This document shows positions 9,606 to 18,543 of a DNA stretch of 64,000 nucleotides, piece after piece (position 1 is the stretch's first letter; each line of letters begins with the position of its first letter). The stretch covers positions 42,915 to 106,914 of the forward strand of contig JAEUTH010000022.1 of the NCBI GenBank assembly GCA_016788165.1. Direction: 5' to 3'. The translations under genes were made by a program, and so were the position numbers. The DNA is from Bacteroidia bacterium (GTDB lineage Bacteria > Bacteroidota > Bacteroidia > AKYH767-A > OLB10). A model generated the notes under the pieces. That model ran no database searches. It saw only the letters and a list, made by a program, of their open reading frames with translations, and was not told where the DNA came from.

Positions 9606-9613
9606 TATATTTG
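9606..9613 (+). promoter_or_regulatory. Possible -7 promoter element for the MsbA-like gene
   Basis: TATATTTG matches TAnnTTTG exactly and lies 57 bases upstream of the TTG start at 9671. No TTTG is found at the expected spacing, so only the downstream half of a promoter is supported. Confidence 0.35.
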
Positions 9614-9670
9614 CAGTTATTATAAATTGCGCCTCAAAATTTATTTACACCGTTTAAACGCATCCACTTT

Positions 9671-11515
9671 TTGAAAGACTACTTAAAATTACTGGTGTAT
9701 GTGCGCAGCTATAAAAAGTTTGCCATACTTAATGTGATTTGCAACATACTGGCCGCTATTTTTGGTGTATTCAGCATAACGTTGGTTATTCCATTTATCG
9801 GCTTTTTGTTTGGCAAGGAAGCATTGGTAACTGTGGCGCCACCATTGGCTTTTAATATGCAAAGCCTTAAAGAGAATTTTTATTTTTTCATCAGTAAAAT
9901 TATTGCCGACAACAGTTTGCCCGGTAATGAAGCTGCCGGAAAAATTAAAGCTTTAATTATTATTTGCTGTGGCTTTTTAGTGGCTTTGTTTTTAAAGAAC
10001 CTGTTTCGGTATTTGGCCATGTATTACATAGCATTTATGCGCAATGGTGTAATACGTGATATCAGAAACGCCATGCACAAACGTGTGCTTGAGCTACCTA
10101 TGCAATATTATAGCAATGAGCGTAAAGGCGATATTATGTCGCGTATGAGTAACGATGTAATGGAAATTGAATGGAGTATATTAAGTGGGTTAGAGTTTTT
10201 GTTTCGTGAGCCATTTACCATTGCATTAACGCTGGCAATTTTAATTGGCTTAAGCGGCCAGTTAACACTTACAGTATTTATTGTATTACCGGTAGCAGGC
10301 TTAATTATTGGCATATTGGGCAGCAGCTTACGCAGATCGTCAGGTAAAGCACAGGGCCTAATGGGCCAACTGTTTAGCAATATGGAAGAAACGCTGGGCG
10401 GATTAAGAATTATTAAAGCATTTACTGCCGAAAAATTTCAACAACAAAAATTTGAAGCACTAAATCAATCCTATACCAAGGTTATGATTAAAGTGTTTAA
10501 TAAGCGTGATGCCGCATCGCCCGTATCCGAAGTATTTGGTGCCATTGCAACGGTGGTTATTTTGTATTTTGGAGGCAAGCTGGTGTTGCAAAACCAAGGC
10601 TTTAGTGCCGAAGATTTGATAGGGTATATAGCTATGTTTTCGCAAATTATTACACCTGCCAAAGCATTTAGTACGGCTTATAACAATATGCAAAAAGGCA
10701 TTGCTTCGGTTGATAGAATTAATCGGATTTTAAATACAGAAATTACCATTGCCAACCGTAGCAATGCCATCGAAAAAAAGTCGTTCGAAAACGAAATAGC
10801 TTATAAAGACGTAATGTTTAAATATGTTGATGACTATGTGCTTCAGCAAATAAACCTTACAGTTACAAAGGGAAAAACCATTGCTTTGGTTGGCCCATCG
10901 GGCAGTGGCAAAAGCACCTTGGCTGATTTGCTGCCACGGTTTTATGATGTATCGGCAGGGAATATTTTTATTGATGGTGTTGATGTAAGAGATATTACAT
11001 TAGATGCTTTGCGCAAACTTATTGGCGTAGTTACACAGGAGTCAATACTGTTTAACGATACGGTTAAAAATAACATTGCATTTGGTATGCCCCATGCAAG
11101 CGATTTGGCTGTTGAAGAAGCAGCACGCATTGCCAATGCACATGAATTTATTGAATTGTTGCCCGATGGGTATGAAACCAACATTGGCGACAGAGGTAAT
11201 AAATTAAGCGGTGGTCAACGGCAGCGCATCAGCATAGCACGCGCCATATTAAAAAATCCACCCATACTTATTTTAGATGAGGCCACATCGGCATTAGATA
11301 CTGAAAGCGAACGTTTGGTGCAGGATGCATTAATTAAACTGATGCAACACCGCACCACTTTAGTTATTGCCCACCGCTTAAGCACCATACAACATGCCGA
11401 TGAAATTATTGTTTTACAACGTGGCCAAATTGTTGAACGTGGCAATCATCAGCAGCTAATAGCCATGCAAGGTGTTTATAAAAAGCTGTACGATATGCAG
11501 GGCTTTGCAGTTTAG
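9671..11515 (+). CDS. MsbA-like lipid/drug ABC exporter
   Basis: This 614-residue half-transporter has six predicted membrane helices in the first ~330 residues, then an ATPase domain. Walker A GPSGSGKST is at 408-416, the LSGGQRQR signature at 512-519, Walker B ILILDEATSALD around Asp536-Glu537, and the H-loop VIAHR near 566. In Gram-negative bacteria such proteins flip lipid A-linked glycolipids or export hydrophobic compounds; the substrate is not visible. The start is a TTG, since no ATG lies in frame nearby. The gene converges on the glycosylase with no gap between stops. Confidence 0.88.
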   Translation: MKDYLKLLVYVRSYKKFAILNVICNILAAIFGVFSITLVIPFIGFLFGKEALVTVAPPLAFNMQSLKENFYFFISKIIADNSLPGNEAAGKIKALIIICCGFLVALFLKNLFRYLAMYYIAFMRNGVIRDIRNAMHKRVLELPMQYYSNERKGDIMSRMSNDVMEIEWSILSGLEFLFREPFTIALTLAILIGLSGQLTLTVFIVLPVAGLIIGILGSSLRRSSGKAQGLMGQLFSNMEETLGGLRIIKAFTAEKFQQQKFEALNQSYTKVMIKVFNKRDAASPVSEVFGAIATVVILYFGGKLVLQNQGFSAEDLIGYIAMFSQIITPAKAFSTAYNNMQKGIASVDRINRILNTEITIANRSNAIEKKSFENEIAYKDVMFKYVDDYVLQQINLTVTKGKTIALVGPSGSGKSTLADLLPRFYDVSAGNIFIDGVDVRDITLDALRKLIGVVTQESILFNDTVKNNIAFGMPHASDLAVEEAARIANAHEFIELLPDGYETNIGDRGNKLSGGQRQRISIARAILKNPPILILDEATSALDTESERLVQDALIKLMQHRTTLVIAHRLSTIQHADEIIVLQRGQIVERGNHQQLIAMQGVYKKLYDMQGFAV

Positions 11516-12109
11516 TTATGCATCTTTATATTTCCACAAATACAAACAGGCATAAGTGCGGTAAGGATGCCAGTTTTGTGCATGTTGCAGCATGGTAGCT
11601 TTCAATTGTTTTTTATTGGTAGCATCTAATTTATATAAATTTATCATGGCTTGTTGTATGCCTAAATCGTCAACAGCAAAAACGTTTTCGCGCCCCAGTG
11701 TAAACATAAGCAGCATTTCAACCGTCCAGCGGCCCACACCTTTAATTTGCGTCAGGTAGGCTATCACTTCTTCATCAGTCATTTTATTTAACTGCCTTAA
11801 TGCCATACCGTTATTAATGGCAAAATGTGCCACATTTTTAATATAAGCTACTTTTGCATTACTTAATCCAATATTGCGCAAATCGGTGTCGGGTAGTTGC
11901 CAAACTTGTTTGGGCACAGGCGATTTGGAGCCAACCAATACCACAAATCTTTGTTGAATGATATCGGCAACTTTTGTACTGAGTTGTTGCGACATAATAC
12001 TATTACACAAACTCAAAAAAACATTTTTACGGGTTGTTAAAACCAATCCTTCGGCAGGCAATATTTTTTTTAAATATTTATCCTTAGCTAAAACTTTTAA
12101 ATGCGCCAT
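11516..12109 (-). CDS. DNA-3-methyladenine glycosylase, AlkA-like HhH-GPD family
   Basis: The 197-residue protein carries the helix-hairpin-helix QIKGVGRWTVEM and, after it, FAVDDLGIQ, whose first Asp is in the position of the catalytic aspartate in AlkA-type glycosylases. It would excise alkylated purines in base-excision repair. It lacks the N-terminal beta-domain of full-length AlkA, as do many short bacterial members. It is convergent with the exporter gene; 38 bases separate its start from the TM2 gene stop. Confidence 0.85.
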   Translation of the reverse strand: MAHLKVLAKDKYLKKILPAEGLVLTTRKNVFLSLCNSIMSQQLSTKVADIIQQRFVVLVGSKSPVPKQVWQLPDTDLRNIGLSNAKVAYIKNVAHFAINNGMALRQLNKMTDEEVIAYLTQIKGVGRWTVEMLLMFTLGRENVFAVDDLGIQQAMINLYKLDATNKKQLKATMLQHAQNWHPYRTYACLYLWKYKDA

Positions 12110-12147
12110 AAAGAGTACTTAATAATTTTAGTGAAGTTAAGTATTGA

Positions 12148-12495
12148 TTACCTGCAAATTTGTAATGCTTCCATGGCCATTTGCTGGTTGTAGGTAAACG
12201 TCATTTTTTTGAAATTTATCAAGTCAATAATGGTACCTATTAAACATAAACCTCCGGTGAAGAAATAAAGCAAGCCCATGCCTATTTGGTTAAGCATAAA
12301 ACGCTGAATACCGGCAACCACAACAAAACCTAAAATAGTAACCAACATAATGGTTTGTGGGTCTTTACGTCTGCTTTGATAAATCATAAAAAAATTACGA
12401 TCCTGATCGGCAGTTAAGTCTTTGGTTACATTTTGCAAAAACATTATTTCTTCGGCTTCGATGTTAGGTAACATCATCAGTTGGTTCTTGTCCAT
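12148..12495 (-). CDS. TM2-domain membrane protein
   Basis: The 115-residue protein has an N-terminal soluble part and a TM2 domain: RRKDPQTIMLVTILGF, a second helix with GMGLLYFFTGGLCLIGTIID, and a polar tail. TM2 proteins are small two-helix membrane proteins of unsettled function. It overlaps the upstream DUF2752 gene by 32 bases in a different frame, so translation is likely coupled; I recall this pairing as common in Bacteroidota. Confidence 0.82.
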   Translation of the reverse strand: MDKNQLMMLPNIEAEEIMFLQNVTKDLTADQDRNFFMIYQSRRKDPQTIMLVTILGFVVVAGIQRFMLNQIGMGLLYFFTGGLCLIGTIIDLINFKKMTFTYNQQMAMEALQICR

Positions 12496-12805
12496 GGGTT
12501 GGATTATTAAGGGTTAAATTTTGGTAGTACTGTTTGCTAAGTATAAAAATGCGGTGTAATAATATTATTAATGCAATAATACCCAAGTAATGAGATTCAA
12601 AGCTGGCCGAAATGTTACCATGCAGGGCAAATGAAATTGAATGGCCTATACCACAACCCGGGCACCATGTTAGCCCAAGCCACCCGAATGCGCAAAGGCT
12701 TGTTGTTTCCTGATACGGATTTAAGAAACCTAAATACGTAATAACCACAATCCAAACAATAAGCTCAAAAGGCGGAAGTTTTTTCAAAAGTTTTGAAAGC
12801 TGCAA
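12464..12805 (-). CDS. DUF2752 membrane protein
   Basis: The 113-residue protein has three predicted membrane segments and the DUF2752 hallmark WCPGCGIGHSI, whose two cysteines are nearly invariant in the family. Function is unknown. It starts 13 bases after the stop of the sugar-dehydrogenase gene and overlaps the start of the TM2 gene, so the three are probably one minus-strand operon. Confidence 0.82.
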   Translation of the reverse strand: MQLSKLLKKLPPFELIVWIVVITYLGFLNPYQETTSLCAFGWLGLTWCPGCGIGHSISFALHGNISASFESHYLGIIALIILLHRIFILSKQYYQNLTLNNPTHGQEPTDDVT

Positions 12806-12818
12806 TACGTTTATGGTT

Positions 12819-14018
12819 TTAAGGTGCTATTTTATACAATACTCCGGTTTTGTCAAATGGGCCTGTTAATTGTTGCATCAGCACATAAAGTTCGCCATTT
12901 GCATCAATACCCAATGCATTTATGTTGCCTAATGCAGACATGTTTTTTACATCCAGATTAAAATTTTTCCAAGCGGTATTTTGCGTTAAGTTAAAAAGCT
13001 TACCACTCCAATCGGCATAAACATAAGCACCCTTAAGCCAAGCAATTTGCGAACCATTATAAACATAACCACCGGTTACACTATTACCAACACTATGCGG
13101 ATATGCATAGATTGGCAAAACAGCATCGGGCAAATTTATTTCGGGGTCATATACTTCAAATGCTTCCATACCACGCCAACCGTAATTTTTCCCGTTTTCA
13201 ATCAGGTTTATTTCTTCAAATTTATTTTGACCTACATCACCACAAAACAAGCGACCTGTTTTGTTATCAAATGAAAAACGCCAGGGATTTCGTAATCCAT
13301 AAGCAAAAATTTCGGGGCGTTGGTTTGTTTCAGTAAATACATTACCACGTGGTATTTTATACGGCAATGTATCCACATCAATGCGTAAAATTTTACCAAG
13401 CAAAGTGTTTAAATTTTGTCCGTTGCCATTGCTACCATGTTTATCGCCTGCTCCACCACCATCGCCCACACCAATATACAACATACCATCGGGCCCAAAA
13501 TCTAACTGACCGCCATTGTGATTACGCTCGGGCTGATTAATTACTAATACAACCTGGCCAACGGTATCAGCAGTTGTACTACCGGGCTTTGCATAATAAC
13601 GAGCCACTACTGATTGATGTGAGCCTTCTGTTGATGGGGCACTGTAGTAAATAAAAAAGTAGCCGTTGTTTTTAAAGTTGGGATGAAATGCCATGCCTAA
13701 CAAGCCCATCTCGCTATATCCTTCATTAAGTGAAGCGAGTTTTGAGGATACATCTAAAAAAGGTTTTACTAACAATGCACCATCTTTAAATAACCTGATA
13801 CGCCCACATTGTTCCGCTATATAAATGCATGAGTCGTAACCCGTAACGGCCATATTTACAGGCGATGTTAACAGGCCCGTTACTTTAACCAATGAAATGG
13901 TTTGATTGGGCTTATTAGTTTTTGAATTACATGCTGTTAATAAAATAACACATACAGTAAAAATAGCATGGTAGGTATTGCCGTACTTTTTCAGCGCATT
14001 TTTAAATTGATTTTGCAT
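12819..14018 (-). CDS. PQQ-dependent sugar dehydrogenase-like lipoprotein (GSDH family)
   Basis: The 399-residue protein has a lipobox LLTAC with Cys30 as the probable lipidation site, so it should sit on a periplasm-facing or outer membrane. The rest is a glucose/sorbosone dehydrogenase-type six-bladed propeller, with MGLLGMAFHPNF, ERNHNGGQLDFGPDG, YIGVGDGGGAGD, YGLRNPWRFSFD and NYGWRGMEAFE. Related enzymes oxidise aldose sugars using PQQ and calcium, but the substrate is not known and no PQQ synthesis genes are seen. It is divergent from the malate synthase-like gene, sharing a short intergenic region. Confidence 0.82.
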   Translation of the reverse strand: MQNQFKNALKKYGNTYHAIFTVCVILLTACNSKTNKPNQTISLVKVTGLLTSPVNMAVTGYDSCIYIAEQCGRIRLFKDGALLVKPFLDVSSKLASLNEGYSEMGLLGMAFHPNFKNNGYFFIYYSAPSTEGSHQSVVARYYAKPGSTTADTVGQVVLVINQPERNHNGGQLDFGPDGMLYIGVGDGGGAGDKHGSNGNGQNLNTLLGKILRIDVDTLPYKIPRGNVFTETNQRPEIFAYGLRNPWRFSFDNKTGRLFCGDVGQNKFEEINLIENGKNYGWRGMEAFEVYDPEINLPDAVLPIYAYPHSVGNSVTGGYVYNGSQIAWLKGAYVYADWSGKLFNLTQNTAWKNFNLDVKNMSALGNINALGIDANGELYVLMQQLTGPFDKTGVLYKIAP

Positions 14019-14071
14019 GCAATAAAGTTAGCAATGCAAATGGCAATTAAGCAATGCACAAATTTAAATAC

Positions 14072-15661
14072 ATGAGCGAAACGCTAATTCAAACCAAAAG
14101 CATAGAGCAATCAATTGCACAGCAACAAACATTTATAACAGAAAACACATGGCTGCTCACGCCTGATTTTTTGCTACTGTTGGAAAAATTGCAGCAGTGC
14201 CTTGTTGCCGAACATCAGGCAATATTGCAATATGGCTTGCAACTATCGCAAGCGATGCAAAAAGATTTCGAACCGGTAGTACAACAATTGAAGGATGATA
14301 TAGAGGTTGCACCTTTTTTGTGCGCCCCAATACCAGAGTGGATGCATGGCCTTAAAACGCAAATTGTATGTCCGGCAAATCAAACAAGCCAATTGGTAAA
14401 ACTGATTAATAATAATGAGCGCTATCAAAAACCCGACAGTTTGGTGCTTGATTTTGCATACACCATCAAACCTACATGGCAAGCAATAGTAGATGGTTTA
14501 AAAAATGCTATCGAAATTGCAGGCGGCAATGCAAAATATACCCAACAAGGTTTTGCTTCGTTTAACCTGGATGCAACTAAAAGCAATTTGCCACAAGTAA
14601 TTTATAAGCCACGTACATGGCATCAGTTAGAAATGAATGTTATGGTTGGCGAAAGCCCTTTGCCGGCAATTATTTTTGATATAGCGGCTTTGGTGTATCA
14701 TGCAAGTATTCATAATAACGAAAGGAAAATAGTTTTTGAAGTTGCATTGCAAAATGCTTATGAAGCGCAATGGCTGAACGAGCTTTTACATTTGTTGGAA
14801 ACTGTAATGGACTATGACGCAAATACTTTAAAAGTTATTGCCGGCATAGGCAGTGTCAGCAGCATGTTGCACATACATGCCATTACCGAACAATTGCAGG
14901 AAAGGATAGTTGGCATAGCTGCCGATTTTAAAGCAAAAGTTTTTAGCGATTTAAAACTACTTCGTAAAACGTCTAAAAATATAATCACCGAACGTAAAAA
15001 TATTAATCAAGCAGCACCGGGCTTGCAAGCATTGGCAGCAATGGTTAGCAACACTGCCCAACAATATAATGTATTGTCAATGGCCGGTTTAAGCGTAAAT
15101 GCTGCCGGCAAGTTTGTTGATTATAAAGATGTTGATGTAGCGCATTATGAAGGTGAAATTGAGCATTTATTTGCATCGGGTTTTGATGTGGTAACATTAT
15201 CGCATCAGGAGTATATAAATTTTGCTTTGCAACAACATAAAGGCAAAGCAATTAGCAACGATACCTTATTGTGCAAACATGATGACAAAATTTCGGAAAA
15301 GGGATTGCGCGATAATATCAGAACAGCCATAACTTATTTGCAGGCATGGAATCAAGGGTTGGGCTATGCAGTATTTGATAACCGATGGGAAGATGTACAA
15401 ACCTTTGAAATTATCAGAGCACAAATTTATCAATGGGTACGTAATTCAGTACATCTTACCGTAAGTAATGAGCGTATAAACAGCAGGGCTATAACAACCA
15501 TCATTTTAGAAGAAGCCGAAAAATTAAAAGATGAAATAAACGAAGAGTTTGCCGGCAACCCCATATCAGAAATTCAAACCATAAGCAATACCTATACACA
15601 AGCTGCATTGGAGGTTGAGCAGTTGTTTTTAAACGATGAGCTTGCCGAGTTTTTTAATTAA
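14072..15661 (+). CDS. Malate synthase A-like protein, probable pseudoenzyme
   Basis: The product is about 529 residues, the usual length of malate synthase A. Similarity is clearest at GLRDNIRTAITYLQAWNQG followed by RWEDVQTFEIIRAQIYQW, matching the malate synthase region with the catalytic base Asp, and at ERIVGIAADF. The substrate-binding Arg also seems kept (KPRTWHQLE). By eye, however, the metal-binding ETLP motif is replaced by a GSVSS stretch and the GRWDYIFS motif by DFKAKVFS, so both metal-ligand acids appear lost. No isocitrate lyase gene is next to it. It may be a pseudoenzyme or have a changed reaction. ATG 14072 is preferred over 14054 for its clean start; a strong terminator follows. 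Confidence 0.65.
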   Translation: MSETLIQTKSIEQSIAQQQTFITENTWLLTPDFLLLLEKLQQCLVAEHQAILQYGLQLSQAMQKDFEPVVQQLKDDIEVAPFLCAPIPEWMHGLKTQIVCPANQTSQLVKLINNNERYQKPDSLVLDFAYTIKPTWQAIVDGLKNAIEIAGGNAKYTQQGFASFNLDATKSNLPQVIYKPRTWHQLEMNVMVGESPLPAIIFDIAALVYHASIHNNERKIVFEVALQNAYEAQWLNELLHLLETVMDYDANTLKVIAGIGSVSSMLHIHAITEQLQERIVGIAADFKAKVFSDLKLLRKTSKNIITERKNINQAAPGLQALAAMVSNTAQQYNVLSMAGLSVNAAGKFVDYKDVDVAHYEGEIEHLFASGFDVVTLSHQEYINFALQQHKGKAISNDTLLCKHDDKISEKGLRDNIRTAITYLQAWNQGLGYAVFDNRWEDVQTFEIIRAQIYQWVRNSVHLTVSNERINSRAITTIILEEAEKLKDEINEEFAGNPISEIQTISNTYTQAALEVEQLFLNDELAEFFN

Positions 15662-15698
15662 ATCAAAGGCTGCCCGATACAGGCAGCCTTTGATTTTT
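15662..15698 (+). terminator. Strong Rho-independent terminator
   Basis: ATCAAAGGCTGCC (15662-15674) and GGCAGCCTTTGAT (15682-15694) form a perfect 13-bp stem with a 7-base loop, followed by TTTT. It starts directly after the stop codon of the malate synthase-like gene. Confidence 0.88.
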
Positions 15699-15856
15699 AA
15701 TGTAGGTACTAATTAAAATAAGCTGATTGTGTTATTGTAAAATAGCTACATTCACAAAGCATCTAACTTGCAATAAAAGGATTGTGTTACACTTGGTATA
15801 AATGCATTATAAAAGTTTATCAATATAATTAATCTTAACCCAAAAACTACAAGCGT

Positions 15857-18530
15857 ATGAAAAACAAAAACACCTACATTATGTTTTGCCTGATATGCAT
15901 TCAAACAGCTACAACAGCAGCCAATAGCCGCACTCCCGCGGGGGGGGGTAAACGCCCAACAAGCCGAAATGGCATTAAACACTGCGCATACAGGCTTTAT
16001 TAAAAATGCAGGGCAGGTGTATGATTATAATAAGCAAGTAACACCGGATGTTTTTTATAGTTTACATACCAAAGCAGTTTCAGTTTTTTTAACCCCCAAA
16101 GGACTTACTTATTCAATTGTTCAAAGAGAAATAGTAAATGACGAAACTGACTTAAAATTTAGTAACAAATCGAATTTTACAGTTATTGATAAAAAAGTCG
16201 CTCGTGTAGATATGTGCTTGATTGATGCCAACATAAAGGCTGACAACATTATCGAACTTAGTTATATAAACGATGTTTTTGTAAATTTTTATGGCAGCAC
16301 ATTGAATAGAGGCGCATTAAATCTCAAACAGTGTAATCAAATAATTATCAAAGAAGTTTACCCTCATATTGATTGGTTGCTTCATGTTTTGGAAGATGAA
16401 TCATTTAAATATGATTTTATTGTGCGCCCAGGTGGCAATGTCTCAAGTATAAAATACAAGTTTATGGGAGCAAAAAATATAATTGCTAATAATTCGGCTG
16501 ATGTCATTACCATAGAAACACCGTTAGGAAAATTAACAGAAGGCGCATTGTATTGCTTTACTTCGGGAAATGACAAACAGATTCCTGCTACCTATACATT
16601 AGTTGATGACGGTGTGAGTTTGAACATTTCAGTTTATGATAAATCAGAAACATTAATAATTGATCCGGCAGTTATGGTATTAACCTGGGCTACGTTTTAT
16701 GGTGGAAGTTCGGCTATAGGCATTGGCGCTACATTTTGTCGCGCTATTAAAACCGATTCAGTCAACAACCGTGTTTATATTGTAGGTGATTGTTTTAGTA
16801 GCCCTTTTCCAAATATGAATAATAATGTTGCATATTACTTTAGTCCAGCTATTGGGGGTAGCAGTGCTGAAGCATTTATTACAGCCTTTGACTTAACAGG
16901 CAAACAAAAGTGGGCAACTTACTATTTAAGTACCGAGCCTGATGTAGCTTTTGATGTTGAAGTAGATAACAATGGAAATATTTATATGGTAGGCAGCACA
17001 GAGTCGCACAATGCACCGGGTGGTATAAATTTCTTTACCACCCAGTATCAGGGTGGGTTTATTCAAACAACAAATAATGCAAAACCCATTGTGCCAGGAA
17101 TTTATAGTTATCAGGAAGGATTTATTGTAAGGTTTAACGCATTAGGCCATTTACAATGGGCTACTTTATTGGGTGGCGACAGATATGATGTGTTGCTTAG
17201 TGTAACATGCGATAAAAACAATAATATATATGTTTGTGGTGTAACTGATTCGCAATCAAAATTGCCCACCAATAAGCAAGGCAATGGATATTATGCCGCT
17301 TTACCCGGTACAATAGCACCGGTTGGATTTATAGCATCCTTTAAAAGCCAAACAGCAAAAAGCTGGTGCACTTATTATGGCACAGGGGCAACGGGTGCCG
17401 GTTGTTACGATATGGTTTGCGATGCTTCCAACAACTTATATGTGGTTGGTGTGATTGGTTCTTCAACTACCGGTTTCCCATTTTATAATCCGGGCAATGG
17501 TGCTTTTTTTAGTAATGAAACAGGTAGTTATTTGGCTGTTTTTAGTCCAACCAGTAATCAGAAATGGTGTACAAGTTTTAAAGTTGGACAACAACTCAGG
17601 AGTGTTGATATTAATCATGCCGATGGTACCATTTTAGTAGGTGGATTTACCACAGCGGGTTCATTATTCCCCTGGCAAAATGTACCTGTACCTAATAGCA
17701 CCTTTTTTGATAATACTTATAATGGGGGTGCTTTTGATGGTTTTGTGGCACTTATTAATCCGGATTATAAAATATATTATGCCTCCATATTAGGCGGCAA
17801 TGGCGATGAAATCATTCAAAAAGTAGCCATCAGTAATACCGGACGAATATTTGTGGCAGGTAATACTCACACAAACGGATTGCCTGCTTTTTCAAACTTT
17901 CCTACCATTACACCTCATGCAAATGCCTATTTTGAGTCATCTTTAGCCAACAACTTACCCAACGACATTTTTATTTCACATTTAGAAACGCGCAGTGCAT
18001 TAACGCCACTAAAATTAACGTGGAGCACATTTTTTGGCGATGATGCAGGCCATGAATTTGTAAGGGACATTAACCTATTAGGTAAGTATCTTTTCTTAAC
18101 AGGATGGACATTTTTAGAACCTGCCTCACCCAGTTTTCCATTAGTAAACGAAATAGGTGGCTTTTTACAACACAACAACAACCCTGTAGTTGCAGGCTTT
18201 AATCAAAGTGGTAGTAATGGATTGATATTAAAATTTATGAATGAAGAAGGGGCTAATTTAAGAGCGGGTAAAACCTTCGAAAATAAAATTTCAATATCCC
18301 CTAACCCAAGCCAAGCAGATATTGTTAACATAAACGCAAATTTTGAAATGAGAGGCCATGCACAAATTAGCATAAATGATTTAACGAGCAATTGTATTAA
18401 GCTTTATAATATAAACTTAAACGAGCAACCGTTACAAATAAATACTTCGGGTATAGAAACCGGATATTACTTGATAACAATTAGAACCACAAATTTTTCG
18501 CAAAGTTTCCCATTTGTAAAAATTAATTAA
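15857..18530 (+). CDS. T9SS surface protein with SBBP-like repeats; signal peptide out of frame at a G9 tract
   Basis: The main frame, open from 15969, encodes 853 residues: an N-terminal domain (TGFIKNAGQVYDYNKQ onwards), repeats of the kind W-A-T-F-Y-G-G with D-x-x-N-N-x-Y-V-x-G (SBBP-type, propeller-like) and a C-terminal T9SS domain beginning ISPNPSQ. It lacks a signal peptide in that frame. An ATG at 15857 encodes one (MKNKNTYIMFCLICIQT), but its frame hits a stop at 16001-16003. The frames join if the run of nine G at 15940-15948 has eight: the joined peptide then reads ...TPAGGVNAQQAEMALNT, giving a credible cleavage site after NA-Q. So the gene is either switched off by slippage, mis-sequenced, or starting at 15969 without export. 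It is followed by another T9SS gene after 7 bases. Confidence 0.7.
15940..15948 (+). repeat. Homopolymeric G9 tract in a signal-peptide region
   Basis: Nine consecutive G residues stand in otherwise AT-rich sequence, between the signal-peptide codons and the body of the T9SS gene. Loss of one G, or any change of the same phase, fuses the two frames. It is the longest G run I noticed in the window. Confidence 0.85.
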
Positions 18531-18535
18531 GGAGG
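18529..18535 (+). promoter_or_regulatory. Shine-Dalgarno site that chooses start 18544
   Basis: AAGGAGG lies 8 bases upstream of ATG 18544 but only 2 bases upstream of ATG 18538. Normal spacing favours 18544. Such a site is unusual in this window, where most starts have only A/T-rich leaders. It overlaps the stop codon of the upstream T9SS gene, so translation may be coupled. Confidence 0.5.
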
Positions 18536-18543
18536 TAATGGTT

